From PHBD01 sp964578535 (GTDB taxonomy: Bacteria > Desulfobacterota > Syntrophia > Syntrophales > PHBD01): a stretch of 64,000 nt of DNA. A program made the translations under genes and the position numbers. A model generated the notes under the pieces. It did no database searches and was not told the DNA's origin. It worked only from the letters and a program-made list of their open reading frames with translations. The stretch lies in contig CAZODI010000013.1 in NCBI GenBank assembly GCA_964578535.1, positions 22,772 through 86,771 on the forward strand, written 5' to 3'. Numbering within the stretch: position 1 is the first letter of the stretch; each line of letters begins with the position of its first letter. Below are positions 17,285-26,745 of this stretch, piece after piece.

Positions 17285-18124
17285 TCAGTATTCCTTCGTC
17301 AGCTTGTCCAGCTCCGCCAGGGTGAACACGGGGCCGTCCTTGCAGACGTACTTGCTGCCGACGTTGCAGCGACCGCACTTCCCGATGCCGCATTTCATCC
17401 TCATTTCGAGGGACGTGATAATGTTCTCCTTGGAGAACCCAAGATCGAAAAAGACCGGCAGGGTGAAGCGGATCATGACCGGCGGACCGCAGATGACCGT
17501 CACGGCGTTTTCCGAACTGGGGGCCACCTCCTTGCAGACCGTGGGAACGAATCCCTCCCGTCCCTTCCAGCCCGCGTCGCCCTTGTCGACGGTCACGTTC
17601 AGATCGATGTCGTCCCGCTTGGACCAGGCCTCCAACTCATCCTTGTAGATGAGGAGTCCCGGGTTGCGGGCGCCGTAAACCACGGTGATTTTGCCGAAGC
17701 GTTTCCGGTTGTCTCCATGGATCATGTAGTTGATCAGGGAGCGCAGCGTCGTGAAGGCGAATCCGCCGCCTACAATGACGATGTTCTTACCCTCCAGGAA
17801 TTCGATGGGCCAGGAGTTGCCCAGGGGTCCGCGGAGCCCCATCCGGGTTCCTTCCTCCATTTCGTGGAGGGCCGACGTGACGACACCGGCCTTCTGAACC
17901 GTGAATTCGACGTATCCCTTCTGGGTGGGAGATGACGCGATTCCGATGGGGGACTCGCCCTTGCCGAAGATGGACAGCTCCCCGAACTGGCCGGGGGTGT
18001 ACCGGAACTTTTCCTCGTCCTCCTTGTTGAGGAAGGCGAAGCGGAAGGTCTTGATGTCCTTGGTGTCCACCTCGGTGACAATCTTGATCACTTCCACGGG
18101 GTAGGGTACGTATGGATTCTGCAT
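17285..18124 (-). CDS. flxA: FlxA-like FAD/NAD(P)-binding oxidoreductase of the Hdr-Flx complex
   Basis: This is the NAD(P)H-reactive subunit that passes electrons to the Hdr core. The 279-residue protein has a ferredoxin-reductase FAD barrel with 'PIGIASS', a nucleotide-binding domain 'NIVIVGGGFAFTTLRSL', and a C-terminal [2Fe-2S] site 'MKCGIGKCGRCNVG ... YVCKDGPVF'. It resembles sulfhydrogenase gamma subunits. It is the seventh and last gene of the hdr-flx set, 15 bases after flxB. The name follows the Desulfovibrio Flx nomenclature and is assigned at family level. Confidence 0.85.
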   Translation of the reverse strand: MQNPYVPYPVEVIKIVTEVDTKDIKTFRFAFLNKEDEEKFRYTPGQFGELSIFGKGESPIGIASSPTQKGYVEFTVQKAGVVTSALHEMEEGTRMGLRGPLGNSWPIEFLEGKNIVIVGGGFAFTTLRSLINYMIHGDNRKRFGKITVVYGARNPGLLIYKDELEAWSKRDDIDLNVTVDKGDAGWKGREGFVPTVCKEVAPSSENAVTVICGPPVMIRFTLPVFFDLGFSKENIITSLEMRMKCGIGKCGRCNVGSKYVCKDGPVFTLAELDKLTKEY

Positions 18125-18139
18125 TGCGCTCTCCCGAAA

Positions 18140-19162
18140 TTATAGTTTCGAAATGTCCTCGATGATTTTCCGGATATCGATGTTGACGGGGCAGTACATC
18201 ACGCATCGCCCGCAGCCCACGCAGGCAATCGCGTCGAAATTGTCAACATAGTACTTGAACTTGTGCATGGTCCGCTGGCGCCAGCGCTCTTTCTGGCTCG
18301 GTCGCGGGTTGTGTCCTGAGGTTTCCTTCGTGAAGAGCCAGTACATGCAGGAGTCCCAGTTCCGCAGGCGCCGGCCGTCGCCGTACTTCATCTCGTCGCT
18401 GATGTCGAAGCAGTGGCAGGTGGGACACAGGTACGTACAGGTCCCGCAGGCAAGGCATTTCTGATGGATTGTGTTCCAGAAGGGATGCTCGAAGTTCACA
18501 TCCAGGATCGGCTTGATCTCCTTCGCGGGGATCTTCGACGAAATGGCCTGCTCCGCCTGCGCGGCGATCTCTTCCTTCTTCTTCGCCGCCCCTTCATCCG
18601 CCTGGACATCACCGAAATACTTCAGGAGTTTTGCCCCCTTTTCGGTCACGAATTCCGCCAGGAACTGATCTCCCAGATCCGTCAGGAGAACGTCTGCCCC
18701 CTCGGACGAAACCGGGTGCCCCCCCACGGATGTACAGAAACAGGTCGTATAGGGCGGACGGCTGCAGGCCATGGCCACGATCGTCGTCTTGTTCCGCTTG
18801 TCGATCCAGAAGGGATCTTTGTATTTTTCCTGATCGAAGAGCATGTCCAGGAGAACAAAGCTGCGGGCGTCGCAGGGGCGCACGCCGAAGAGGACGGCCT
18901 GTCCGCTGTCCGCTTCCAGGCTCGCGAACTCCGTCCCTTTCGGGGTCCGCGTGTAGCGCATCATCACTTCCGTCCGCGGGAAAAAGAAGTTCTTCGGTGC
19001 GTTCTTGCTGTTGGAATAGGCCGTGAGGGGCTCGTCCCCTTTTTCCAGCAGCTTGAAGAGGACGTTGTCCTCCACCTTCACCGGCGCGAACACAGGTCCG
19101 TCCTCACCGATCTTCCTGATGATGCCCCCGAGGGCGTCCTTCTTGATCAACCGTTTTTCCAT
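18140..19162 (-). CDS. flxB: FlxB-like iron-sulfur protein (sulfhydrogenase beta-like)
   Basis: This electron-transfer subunit links FlxA to HdrABC. The 340-residue protein begins with a sulfite-reductase-A/sulfhydrogenase-beta-like domain ('VLFGVRPCDARSFVLLD') and ends with two [4Fe-4S] ferredoxin-type motifs: 'CLACGTCTYLCPTCHC' around 245-260 and 'CVGCGRCVMYCPVNI' near 315-329. AAGGGACGTT precedes ATG. It lies between hdrB and flxA on the minus strand. Confidence 0.85.
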   Translation of the reverse strand: MEKRLIKKDALGGIIRKIGEDGPVFAPVKVEDNVLFKLLEKGDEPLTAYSNSKNAPKNFFFPRTEVMMRYTRTPKGTEFASLEADSGQAVLFGVRPCDARSFVLLDMLFDQEKYKDPFWIDKRNKTTIVAMACSRPPYTTCFCTSVGGHPVSSEGADVLLTDLGDQFLAEFVTEKGAKLLKYFGDVQADEGAAKKKEEIAAQAEQAISSKIPAKEIKPILDVNFEHPFWNTIHQKCLACGTCTYLCPTCHCFDISDEMKYGDGRRLRNWDSCMYWLFTKETSGHNPRPSQKERWRQRTMHKFKYYVDNFDAIACVGCGRCVMYCPVNIDIRKIIEDISKL

Positions 19163-19237
19163 AACGTCCCTTTTTCTTCTGTCTGAAAGATGTTTGTCAC
19201 CGCCGGTTCGCGGCGGCCGGCCGAAAGGGTCTTGTCG

Positions 19238-20089
19238 CTACAGGAGGCCCAGCCCGCTCACCAGGGGAGTCGGATCCACGTTGTGGAGCTTGAACCAGGT
19301 CGCGGGCCCCTGGAGTCCCATGGCCAGAGCCACCAGTTCTGTGAAATAGAAAACGGGCAGGCGGACATTCTCGCTGGCCCTCATGTCCAGGTTGGCCATG
19401 CAGACGGGACAGGCGGTCACGACACAGTTTGCCCCGGCTTCCCGGGCCATGGCAACCAGCTTGTCCACCATCTTGATCACGATGTCCGTCCGGCTGATGG
19501 TCAGGCTGCCGCCACAGCAGTCGGTCTTGTAGGACCAGGGACGGACGTCGGCACCCATCGTTCGCAGGATCTTGTCCAGGAGAACGGGATTTTCATAGTC
19601 GTCGAACTGGCACACTTCCGGGGGCCGCAGCAGGAGGCACCCATAATAGGAAACGGGCTTCAGGCCGGTCAGCTTCCGGGTGACCTTTCCTTCCAGGGCA
19701 TCCAGCCCGATGTCCTTGCAGATGATATCGATGGGGTTGCGGACGGAAACCGTCCCCTCGACTTTGCGTCCCAGGATCTTTTCAACATCCGCCTTCAGGG
19801 CGGCATCATGCCCCAGGTGGTGCTGGGCCGACTTGAAGCGGTTGAAGCAGGCGGCACAGGGGACCATGACCTCCTTGACATCCGATTTCTCGACAGCCGC
19901 CAGGTTCCGGGCGGGAAGAGCCACGGACAGCCTGAAATTCGTGGCGTGGGCCGATGTCGCCCCGCAGCAGGACCAGTCCTCCACTTCCTTCAACTCGATC
20001 CCGAGGGCCCGACTGACCGCCTTGACGGACTGGTCATATTCCTTCGCCGTCCCGTGGAGGGAACATCCCGGATAATATTGAACTTTCAA
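19238..20089 (-). CDS. hdrB: HdrB: heterodisulfide reductase subunit B
   Basis: HdrB holds the catalytic non-cubane Fe-S clusters that reduce a disulfide. Both CCG-domain sets are intact in this 283-residue protein: C9, C41, C42, C78, C81 and C151, C191, C192, C227, C230. The start is TTG at 20089, supported by AAGGAGG seven bases upstream; the resulting N-terminus MKVQYYPGCSLHG matches the family. In a bacterium without CoM/CoB the natural disulfide is unknown; DsrC-type trisulfide or protein thiols are possible partners. It is preceded by hdrC, 29 bases away. Confidence 0.92.
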   Translation of the reverse strand: MKVQYYPGCSLHGTAKEYDQSVKAVSRALGIELKEVEDWSCCGATSAHATNFRLSVALPARNLAAVEKSDVKEVMVPCAACFNRFKSAQHHLGHDAALKADVEKILGRKVEGTVSVRNPIDIICKDIGLDALEGKVTRKLTGLKPVSYYGCLLLRPPEVCQFDDYENPVLLDKILRTMGADVRPWSYKTDCCGGSLTISRTDIVIKMVDKLVAMAREAGANCVVTACPVCMANLDMRASENVRLPVFYFTELVALAMGLQGPATWFKLHNVDPTPLVSGLGLL

Positions 20090-20118
20090 CGCGTGCCTCC
20101 TTCAGGTGGACTGTTGCA

Positions 20119-20646
20119 TCAGGCATTCTTCGTCTTGTCGAAGATGCCCCGCACGGACTGGATATCCTTTGTCTTGGGAGAAATAAGGGCGAGCTTCCCT
20201 TTCATGAACATGCTCAACCCCATCGCGGCATCCGAGAAGAGATCTCCCGACTTGAGCTTGTAGTTGACCGTCATCATCGTCTCGTTGATGCGGCCGTTGG
20301 AACGGATGTTCGCCAGGAAGGCCTCGTGGAAATGGAGAACGTTCTTCTCCCGGGCTCCGACACCGGAGACGATGGCCATCTCACGGAGGGCGTCCATCAT
20401 GCGGGCAATGTCCACCTCGTTCGGGCAGCGGGTGATGCAGGTCTCGCAGGAGGCGCACAGCCAGATGGTGGAACTGCCCAGAACCTTGTCCTTCATCCCC
20501 AGCTGGATCATCTTGATGATCTTGTTGGGGTTGTATTCCATGACGGAGGCCAGGGGGCAGCCGGCGGTGCATTTCCGGCAGTGGTAGCATCGCTGGATCG
20601 GAACGCCGTTTATTCTTTCGTTCACTTCATCGAGAAATGTCTTCAT
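20119..20646 (-). CDS. hdrC: HdrC: heterodisulfide reductase subunit C
   Basis: HdrC is a small two-[4Fe-4S] protein that wires HdrA to HdrB. Both classical motifs are present in 175 residues: C20-C23-C26-C30 (CYHCRKCTAGCP) and C64-C67-C70-C74 (CASCETCITRCP). ATG 20646 has GGAGAGGA upstream. An in-frame ATG at 20718, just after the flxC stop, would add 24 residues that do not look like family sequence, so I prefer the shorter form but am unsure of the start. Confidence 0.87.
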   Translation of the reverse strand: MKTFLDEVNERINGVPIQRCYHCRKCTAGCPLASVMEYNPNKIIKMIQLGMKDKVLGSSTIWLCASCETCITRCPNEVDIARMMDALREMAIVSGVGAREKNVLHFHEAFLANIRSNGRINETMMTVNYKLKSGDLFSDAAMGLSMFMKGKLALISPKTKDIQSVRGIFDKTKNA

Positions 20647-20722
20647 GTCCTCTCCGTTCGTCTCGCTATCTTCGGTCAGCGGCCAGCACCCGAAGGATTT
20701 GACCAGTACCTTGCTCATTTCT

Positions 20723-21730
20723 CTACGGGTTGAAGATAAAATCGTCCTTGTCGTTTTCGCTGTAGGCCGACAGCGGCGGGACATCTTCCATCGAGGAGCC
20801 GGCCCGGTTGTTGAACATCTCCAGGCAGTCCTTGTCGAGCTTCTTGAGGAACTTTCTCAAGTCCACCCCCATGGGGCAGACGGACACACAGGAGCCGCAG
20901 TCCACGCAGCGCCCAACCATGTGGAAGAGGCGCATGAACTGGAAGACCTGGGTGTCGGTGGCGTCCTCGCCGATGCCGACCCATTGAGGCTGGCTCTGGT
21001 CCTGGAAGCAGATGGCGCAGTAGCAGGAAGGACAGGCCTGGCGGCAGGCATAGCAGCGGATGCACTTGGCCATTTCCTTCGTGAAATAGGCCCAGCGCTC
21101 TTCGATCGGCAGGTTCTCGAAGGCCGTCACCTCATCATATTCCCGGTCTGCATCCATGGGCGGGGCCTTCTCTCCAAGCATCACGTCCGAGATCACCGGA
21201 TTGTTGAAGCGGCAGGTAAGGCAGCAGTCCGCCAGGGCGTCCTTCAGGGCGAGCTTCTTATCGCCGGCGGCGGTTTTCACGGTGATGGAGTCACCCGACA
21301 CCGCCGCATCGAGGACCTCTTCCCCTCCCAGGGCGGCGGAGAATTTCTTGCGCTCGATATAACCTGTGCAGGGCACGCCAAGGACCACGACCTCGTCCCG
21401 CTCATACTGCCTTTCCTGAAGACACAGGACAATCGACCGGGTCGTACACCCCCGGGCCACGACACCGACGACCTTTTTCTTTCGGTCCTCCGGCTTGACC
21501 CGCTTCTGTGCGTTGCGGTGCTGGGAGATCAGGTCGTGGACGAACTTGGCGAGGTTCTGGGTGCAGAAGGAGTTCCACACCAGCTTCTGGGCTTCTTCCG
21601 GGAGGGTAATGAAGCAGGGGGTCGCCGTTGCGGGCAGTGTTCCCGCTTCGTAGCCGACGATGACATCCACCTTCTTCTCCTCCAGGAGCCTGCCTGCCTC
21701 TTCCCGCAGCTTTTTCTGAATGTTTTCCAC
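20723..21730 (-). CDS. flxC: FlxC-like protein: FrhB-like domain plus two [4Fe-4S] clusters
   Basis: The 335-residue protein joins an FrhB/FdhB-like N-terminal domain (about 20-190, with 'GVVARGCTTRSIVLCLQER', 'VLGVPCTGYI' and 'DCCLTCRFNNP') to a ferredoxin domain with 'CIRCYACRQACPSCYC' and 'CVDCGSCVSVCPMGV'. It probably shuttles electrons inside the complex. The start is GTG 21730; GAGGAC lies upstream. It sits between flxD and hdrC. The precise role is inferred from position in the Hdr-Flx operon. Confidence 0.78.
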   Translation of the reverse strand: MENIQKKLREEAGRLLEEKKVDVIVGYEAGTLPATATPCFITLPEEAQKLVWNSFCTQNLAKFVHDLISQHRNAQKRVKPEDRKKKVVGVVARGCTTRSIVLCLQERQYERDEVVVLGVPCTGYIERKKFSAALGGEEVLDAAVSGDSITVKTAAGDKKLALKDALADCCLTCRFNNPVISDVMLGEKAPPMDADREYDEVTAFENLPIEERWAYFTKEMAKCIRCYACRQACPSCYCAICFQDQSQPQWVGIGEDATDTQVFQFMRLFHMVGRCVDCGSCVSVCPMGVDLRKFLKKLDKDCLEMFNNRAGSSMEDVPPLSAYSENDKDDFIFNP

Positions 21731-21842
21731 TTTGTTCGAGTCCTCGTCTTCGAGTTATATACGAAATGATGCCTGGCACCCTGCGCCCCGCCCAACCGTT
21801 CCGGTTATGGATCTCCAGATCGTCCGGGACGGCCCGCGCGGC

Positions 21843-22280
21843 TCAGAGTTTCTTCACCAGCTTGTTCGCTGGGCCGAGGGCGGTCACCCGCTCCGTCACT
21901 CCCTTGATGACCTTGGCGAATCGCTCCCCTTCGGAGGCGGACACCCAGGTAAAGATCGTCCGGTCTCCCTCCACGCCGATGTAGGAAAGGAAACGTTTCA
22001 GCGCGGCGAATTTCCGCCGGGCCGAGAGGTTGCCCGTCAGGTAGTGGCATTCCCCAGGGTGGCAGCCGGAAATCAGGACGCCGTCGGCCCCTTCCTGGAG
22101 GGCCTTCACGACGTAAAAGGGATTGATCCGTCCCGTGCAGGGGACGCGGATGATGCGAACGTTCGGGGGATACTGGATCCGGCTGATCCCGGCCAGGTCC
22201 GCCCCGGCGTAGGTGCACCAGTTGCAGACGATGGCCACGATTTTCGGCTCCCAGTTTCCCTTGGCTTCTTGTCCAGACAT
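21843..22280 (-). CDS. flxD: FlxD/MvhD: [2Fe-2S] adaptor subunit
   Basis: This MvhD-family protein connects an electron input module to HdrA. All five conserved cysteines are visible in 145 residues: C19 and C22 (CNWC), C48 (VPCTG), C73 and C78 (GCHPGEC). ATG 22280 is favoured by GGAG six bases upstream; a TTG nine codons earlier is possible. It follows hdrA after 40 bases. In methanogens MvhD docks on HdrA; the same is inferred here. Confidence 0.9.
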   Translation of the reverse strand: MSGQEAKGNWEPKIVAIVCNWCTYAGADLAGISRIQYPPNVRIIRVPCTGRINPFYVVKALQEGADGVLISGCHPGECHYLTGNLSARRKFAALKRFLSYIGVEGDRTIFTWVSASEGERFAKVIKGVTERVTALGPANKLVKKL

Positions 22281-22320
22281 ATCGGCTCCGTTTCTCTTGG
22301 AATTCAATCCTTGCTTCGCG

Positions 22321-25300
22321 CTACATGGCGGAGATCTGCGCCAGCACCTCTTCGTTGTTGAAGCCGTTCAGGTCCACGGCGTTCATGCGACAGGAGGCTG
22401 TGCAGACCCCGCAGCCCTTGCAGAGCACGGTGTTGACCACCGCGCACCCCTCGGCGAGGTCCACGGCAATGGCTCTGAAGGGGCAGTTGACCTCGCAGAG
22501 CCCGCAGGCGGCGCACCGTTCCTTGTTGACATAGGCCGTCTTGCCCTCGGCTTCGATGAAGTCCTTCGTGAGGATCGTGCAGGCCCGGGAGACTGCCGCG
22601 TTGGCCTGGACGATGGAGTCCTCGCTCAACTTCGGCGCGTGGGACATACCGCACATGAAGACGCCGTCGGTGGCGAAATCGACCGGACGGAGCTTCACGT
22701 GGGCCTCCAGGAAGAACCCGTCCTGGTTGGTCGGCACCTTCAGCATCTTTCCGATTTCCTCGTTCTCCGGGTTCGGAACCGTGCCGACGCTGAGGGCCAG
22801 GAGATCCGTCTTCAACTCCACCGTCTCGTTGAGGATGGGATCGAGCAGACGGATCACCACCTTGTCACCCTCGGTCCTGATCTCGGGTTTCCGGTCCTCA
22901 TCATAGCGGACGAACTTGACGTTCAGCTCCCGGGCCTTCTTGTAGTAGTCCTCCTTGAGGCCGAAGGTCCGGATGTCGCGATAGAGAATCGTGATGTCCT
23001 TCTCCGGGTCCGCTTCCTTGAGCTTCAGGGCGTTCTTGATCGCCTCGGAGCAGCAGTAGCGGCTGCAGTAAGGCCGCTCGGGGATGCGGGAACCTACGCA
23101 CTGGATCATGGTGACGCTCTTGGCCGCCGCCGCCTTGGCATCCTTCTCGGCGATCAGCTTCTCCAGCTCCCGCTGGGTCAGGACGCGGTCCGACTGGCCG
23201 TAGAGGTACTCTTTCGTCTCCAGCTCGTACCCGCCGGTGGCCACGATGACCACTCCGTGCTCGAACTGCTCTTCCCCGTCCTTCGTCTTGACGGTGGTCT
23301 TGTAGTTGCCGATGAAGCCCTCAATCTTCCCGATTTCCGCTCCCGTGAAGACCGTGATCAGGTCACTCTTCTTCACGCGATCGATCAGGCCCGCCAGGTG
23401 CTTCTTCGTATCCAGGCCTTCGAGGGTAAAGTAAAGGTTTGCATAGTTGCCGCCGAGGGACGGCTTCTTCTCGACGACGTAGGACTTGAATCCCTGGTCC
23501 GCGAAGGAGAGGGCCGCCGTGATGCCCGCCAGCCCGCCGCCGATGATCAGGACGTTCTTGTTGACGTTCAGCTGACCCGGCTTCAGGGGCTTCAGGAACT
23601 GGGCCTTGGCGATGGACATCCTCACCAGGTCCTTGGCCTTCTCGGTGGCCGCCTCGGGCTCGTGCATGTGAACCCACGAATCCTGGTCCCGGATGTTCGC
23701 CATCTCGAAGAGGTAGCGGTTGAGTCCCGCCTTCTCGCAGTTCTCCTGGAAGAGCCCCTCGTGGGTCCGGGGGGAGCAGGAGGCAACGACGACGCGGGTC
23801 AGGTTTTGCTCCTTGATGACCTCGCCCATTTTCACGGCTGTATCCTGGGAGCAGGTGAAGAGATTGTCCGTGGCAAAGACCACATTGGGCAGGCTCTTGG
23901 CATACTCGACGACCTCCGGAACATTGACCACGCCGCCGATGTTGATGCCGCAGTGGCAGACAAAAACGCCCGTTCGGGGGCCGACCCCGCGGATGTCCGA
24001 CTCCAGGGGCAGTTCCTCTTCGGTGATCATCGTACCCCGGCGCTCCGACAGGAGGCCGGCGGCGCAGGCCGCGGCGCTTGACGCCTCCATGACCGTCTCG
24101 GGAATGTCCTTGGGCCCGCCGAAGGCGCCACAGACGAAGACACCGCTCCGGCTGGTCTGAACGGGGTTTTCGAGGGCGGTCTGGCAAAAGCCGTGCTCTT
24201 CAAGATTGATTCCCAGAGCCTTGGCAAGTTTCGCTGCCTCCGGGGGAGGCGTCAGACCGACCGAGAGGACCACCATTTCAAACTCTTCCTCGACGAGCTT
24301 GCCGTCCTCGGTCACGTATTTGATCAGCAGGTTCTTGGACTGCTGGAGCTCCTTCACGCTGGAGGGCATGGAGCGGACGTAACGGATCCCGTACTCGTTC
24401 TTCGCCCGGTTGACGAACCGGTCGAAATCCTTGCCGTGGGCCCGGATGTCCATGAAGAAGATGGTCGGCTCCAGGTCCTTGGCGTGCTCTTTGCCGATGA
24501 TGGCTTCTTTCGTGGCATACATGCAGCACACGGAGGAGCACCAGCTGTTGCCGCAGGAGGTGTCCCGGGAGCCCACGCACTGGATGAAGGCGATCTTCCG
24601 GGGCTCCTTGCCGTCGGAGATGCGCTGGACGTGTCCGAAATATGGACCCGACGCGGAGAGGATGCGCTCGAACTGGATCGCCGTCACAACGTTGGCGTAG
24701 GTACCGAAGCCATATTCGCCGCGGACGGATGCGTCGAAGGTCTCGAAGCCCGGAGCGGCGATGACGGCGCCGACCTCGATGGTCTCTTCCTCGAAGGTAT
24801 CGTCATGGTTGATCGCCTTCGCGATGCAGGCATCGACGCACTGATAGCACTCGGAGCAGATGCCGCAGGCCAGGCAGCGCTGGGCCTCGCGGACGGCCTC
24901 TTCCTCGCCGAAGCCGATGCCGACTTCCTGGAAGGTCGTCCTCCGTTCGTCCGGTTTCATGTGCGGATACTTCGCCCTGGGAGCCTTCGGAACGGCGCTC
25001 ACGTCGGCCTTGTCGGCCAGATTCTTCGTCCAGTCCTTCGCCCGGCCCGCCGCCATGTCCTCGCCCTGGAGATACCGGTCGATGGACACGGCCGCTTCCT
25101 TTCCGGCGAAGACGGCCTTGACGACCGTCTGGGGACCCGTGACCACGTCGCCGCCGGCGAAGACGCCGGGGACGTTCGTCGCGAAGGTAACCGCGTCGAC
25201 GTCGAAATTCTTCCACTTGTTGATGGAGATGCCGCTCTCGGCGGGTACGAAATCAAGGTCCGCCTCCTGGCCGATGGCCGGGATCAGGGCGTCGCAGGGA

Positions 25301-26745
25301 ACGACGAACTCGGAGCCCTTGATCTCGATGGGACGGCGGCGGCCGCTGGCGTCGGGCTCGCCCAGCTCCATCCGGGTGCACTCGATGCCCGTCACCTTTC
25401 CGTTCTCCCCGACAACCCGCTTGGGGGCCACGAGGAACTCCATCTTGATGCCCTCTTCCAGGGCCTCCTCGATCTCCTCCGGAGAGGCGGGCATTTCGGC
25501 CCGGGACCGGCGGTAGAGGATGAAGACGTCTTTCGAGCCCGTGCGGATGGCCGTCCGGACGGCGTCCATGGCCACGTTCCCGCCGCCGACGACGGCAACC
25601 TTGTCGCCCAGGAAGACCTTCTCGCCCAGGTTCACCCGTTTCAGGTAATCCACGCCGTGGATGACGCCCTGCATGTCCTCCCCGGGGATGTTCAGCTTGC
25701 TGCTGTTGACGGTGCCGCAGCCGATGAAGACGGCATCGAAATCCTTCTGGAGTTGGGCGAAGGGGAGATCCTTGCCAACAGGCTTGTTCAGGTGAATCTT
25801 GACTCCCAGGTCCTCGATGACCTTGATCTCGGCCTTCAGGACGTCCTTGGGGAGGCGGTACTCGGGAATGCCGACCGCCAGCCAGCCGCCCGCCACGGGC
25901 AGGGACTCGAAGACCTCGCAGTCGTAGCCTTCGGCAGCCAGGTAGTAGGCGCAGGTGAGGCCCGCCGGACCGGCGCCGACGATGGCCACCTTCTTCCCCT
26001 TGCTCTCCTTCTTCTCGGGGATGTAGCGGGTCTCGTCCTTCAGGTCCAGGTCGGCGACGAAGCGCTTCAGGTGCATGATGTCGATGGGCTCGTCCACCTT
26101 GCCGCGCATGCAGGCCGTCTCGCAGGGGTGGTTGCAGACCCGGCCGCATACGATGGGGAACGGGTTGTCCTTCTTGATGAGCTTCAGGGCTTCCTTGAAT
26201 TTCCCCGTGGCGATGAGGGCGACATACCCCTGGACGCTGATGTGGGTCGGGCAGCTCGCCTTGCAGGGGGAGGTGCCGAGCTTGTCGATGGCGAAGCCGC
26301 TGGGAATGGCCTGGGGGAAATGCCGGTAGGTGGCCTTCCGCTCGCTCAGGTTCTCGTTGAAGTCGGAGGGTACCGAGATGGGGCAGACGTTGGCGCAGTC
26401 GCCGCAGCCGGTGCACTTGGAGAGGTCGATGAAGCGCGGCGCCTTCGTCATCCGGACCTTGAAGCGGCCCGGCTCGCCCTCGACGGATTCCACGGTCCGC
26501 CGGGTGAGGATCTCCACGTTGGGATGGCGGCCTACTTCTACCAGTTTCGGGGAGAGGATGCAGGCGGAACAGTCGTTGGTGGGAAAGGTCTTGTCCAGCT
26601 GCGCCATGACGCCGCCGATGCTGATCCCTTTTTCCACCAGGTAAACCTTCAAGCCTGAGTTCGCCAGATCCAGGGACGCCTGAATGCCGGCGATACCGGA
26701 TCCCACCACCATGACCGCACCGATTTTTTCATTTGATTGAGCCAC
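22321..26745 (-). CDS. hdrA: Giant HdrA: two HdrA modules with an inserted NfnB/GltD-like module
   Basis: This 1474-residue flavoprotein is the expected bifurcating core of the complex. In order: HdrA-type FAD fold (glycine motif at 14-19) with a [4Fe-4S] site C111-C114-C117-C121; a complete GltD/NfnB-like module (~155-565; cysteines C161, C165, C200, C204, C208, C212, FAD motif GAGPAG 257-262, NAD(P)H motif GGGNVAMD 387-394); a six-cysteine cluster C624-C640; the rest of HdrA-1 (655-905); then HdrA-2 (925-1474) with CHCG, CSPRTHE, FAD motif GGGLAG 1069-1074 and two C-terminal [4Fe-4S] sites (C1411-C1421 and C1442-C1452). A normal HdrA has about 650 residues. The GTG start at 26745 has GAGGTGGT upstream. 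It heads the operon. Similar long HdrA proteins are known in anaerobes. Confidence 0.92.
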   Translation of the reverse strand: MAQSNEKIGAVMVVGSGIAGIQASLDLANSGLKVYLVEKGISIGGVMAQLDKTFPTNDCSACILSPKLVEVGRHPNVEILTRRTVESVEGEPGRFKVRMTKAPRFIDLSKCTGCGDCANVCPISVPSDFNENLSERKATYRHFPQAIPSGFAIDKLGTSPCKASCPTHISVQGYVALIATGKFKEALKLIKKDNPFPIVCGRVCNHPCETACMRGKVDEPIDIMHLKRFVADLDLKDETRYIPEKKESKGKKVAIVGAGPAGLTCAYYLAAEGYDCEVFESLPVAGGWLAVGIPEYRLPKDVLKAEIKVIEDLGVKIHLNKPVGKDLPFAQLQKDFDAVFIGCGTVNSSKLNIPGEDMQGVIHGVDYLKRVNLGEKVFLGDKVAVVGGGNVAMDAVRTAIRTGSKDVFILYRRSRAEMPASPEEIEEALEEGIKMEFLVAPKRVVGENGKVTGIECTRMELGEPDASGRRRPIEIKGSEFVVPCDALIPAIGQEADLDFVPAESGISINKWKNFDVDAVTFATNVPGVFAGGDVVTGPQTVVKAVFAGKEAAVSIDRYLQGEDMAAGRAKDWTKNLADKADVSAVPKAPRAKYPHMKPDERRTTFQEVGIGFGEEEAVREAQRCLACGICSECYQCVDACIAKAINHDDTFEEETIEVGAVIAAPGFETFDASVRGEYGFGTYANVVTAIQFERILSASGPYFGHVQRISDGKEPRKIAFIQCVGSRDTSCGNSWCSSVCCMYATKEAIIGKEHAKDLEPTIFFMDIRAHGKDFDRFVNRAKNEYGIRYVRSMPSSVKELQQSKNLLIKYVTEDGKLVEEEFEMVVLSVGLTPPPEAAKLAKALGINLEEHGFCQTALENPVQTSRSGVFVCGAFGGPKDIPETVMEASSAAACAAGLLSERRGTMITEEELPLESDIRGVGPRTGVFVCHCGINIGGVVNVPEVVEYAKSLPNVVFATDNLFTCSQDTAVKMGEVIKEQNLTRVVVASCSPRTHEGLFQENCEKAGLNRYLFEMANIRDQDSWVHMHEPEAATEKAKDLVRMSIAKAQFLKPLKPGQLNVNKNVLIIGGGLAGITAALSFADQGFKSYVVEKKPSLGGNYANLYFTLEGLDTKKHLAGLIDRVKKSDLITVFTGAEIGKIEGFIGNYKTTVKTKDGEEQFEHGVVIVATGGYELETKEYLYGQSDRVLTQRELEKLIAEKDAKAAAAKSVTMIQCVGSRIPERPYCSRYCCSEAIKNALKLKEADPEKDITILYRDIRTFGLKEDYYKKARELNVKFVRYDEDRKPEIRTEGDKVVIRLLDPILNETVELKTDLLALSVGTVPNPENEEIGKMLKVPTNQDGFFLEAHVKLRPVDFATDGVFMCGMSHAPKLSEDSIVQANAAVSRACTILTKDFIEAEGKTAYVNKERCAACGLCEVNCPFRAIAVDLAEGCAVVNTVLCKGCGVCTASCRMNAVDLNGFNNEEVLAQISAM

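Noticed and set aside
24193..26658. 821-codon frame antisense to hdrA
   Set aside because: Pure mirror of the conserved HdrA/NfnB sequence; no start signal and no family resemblance.
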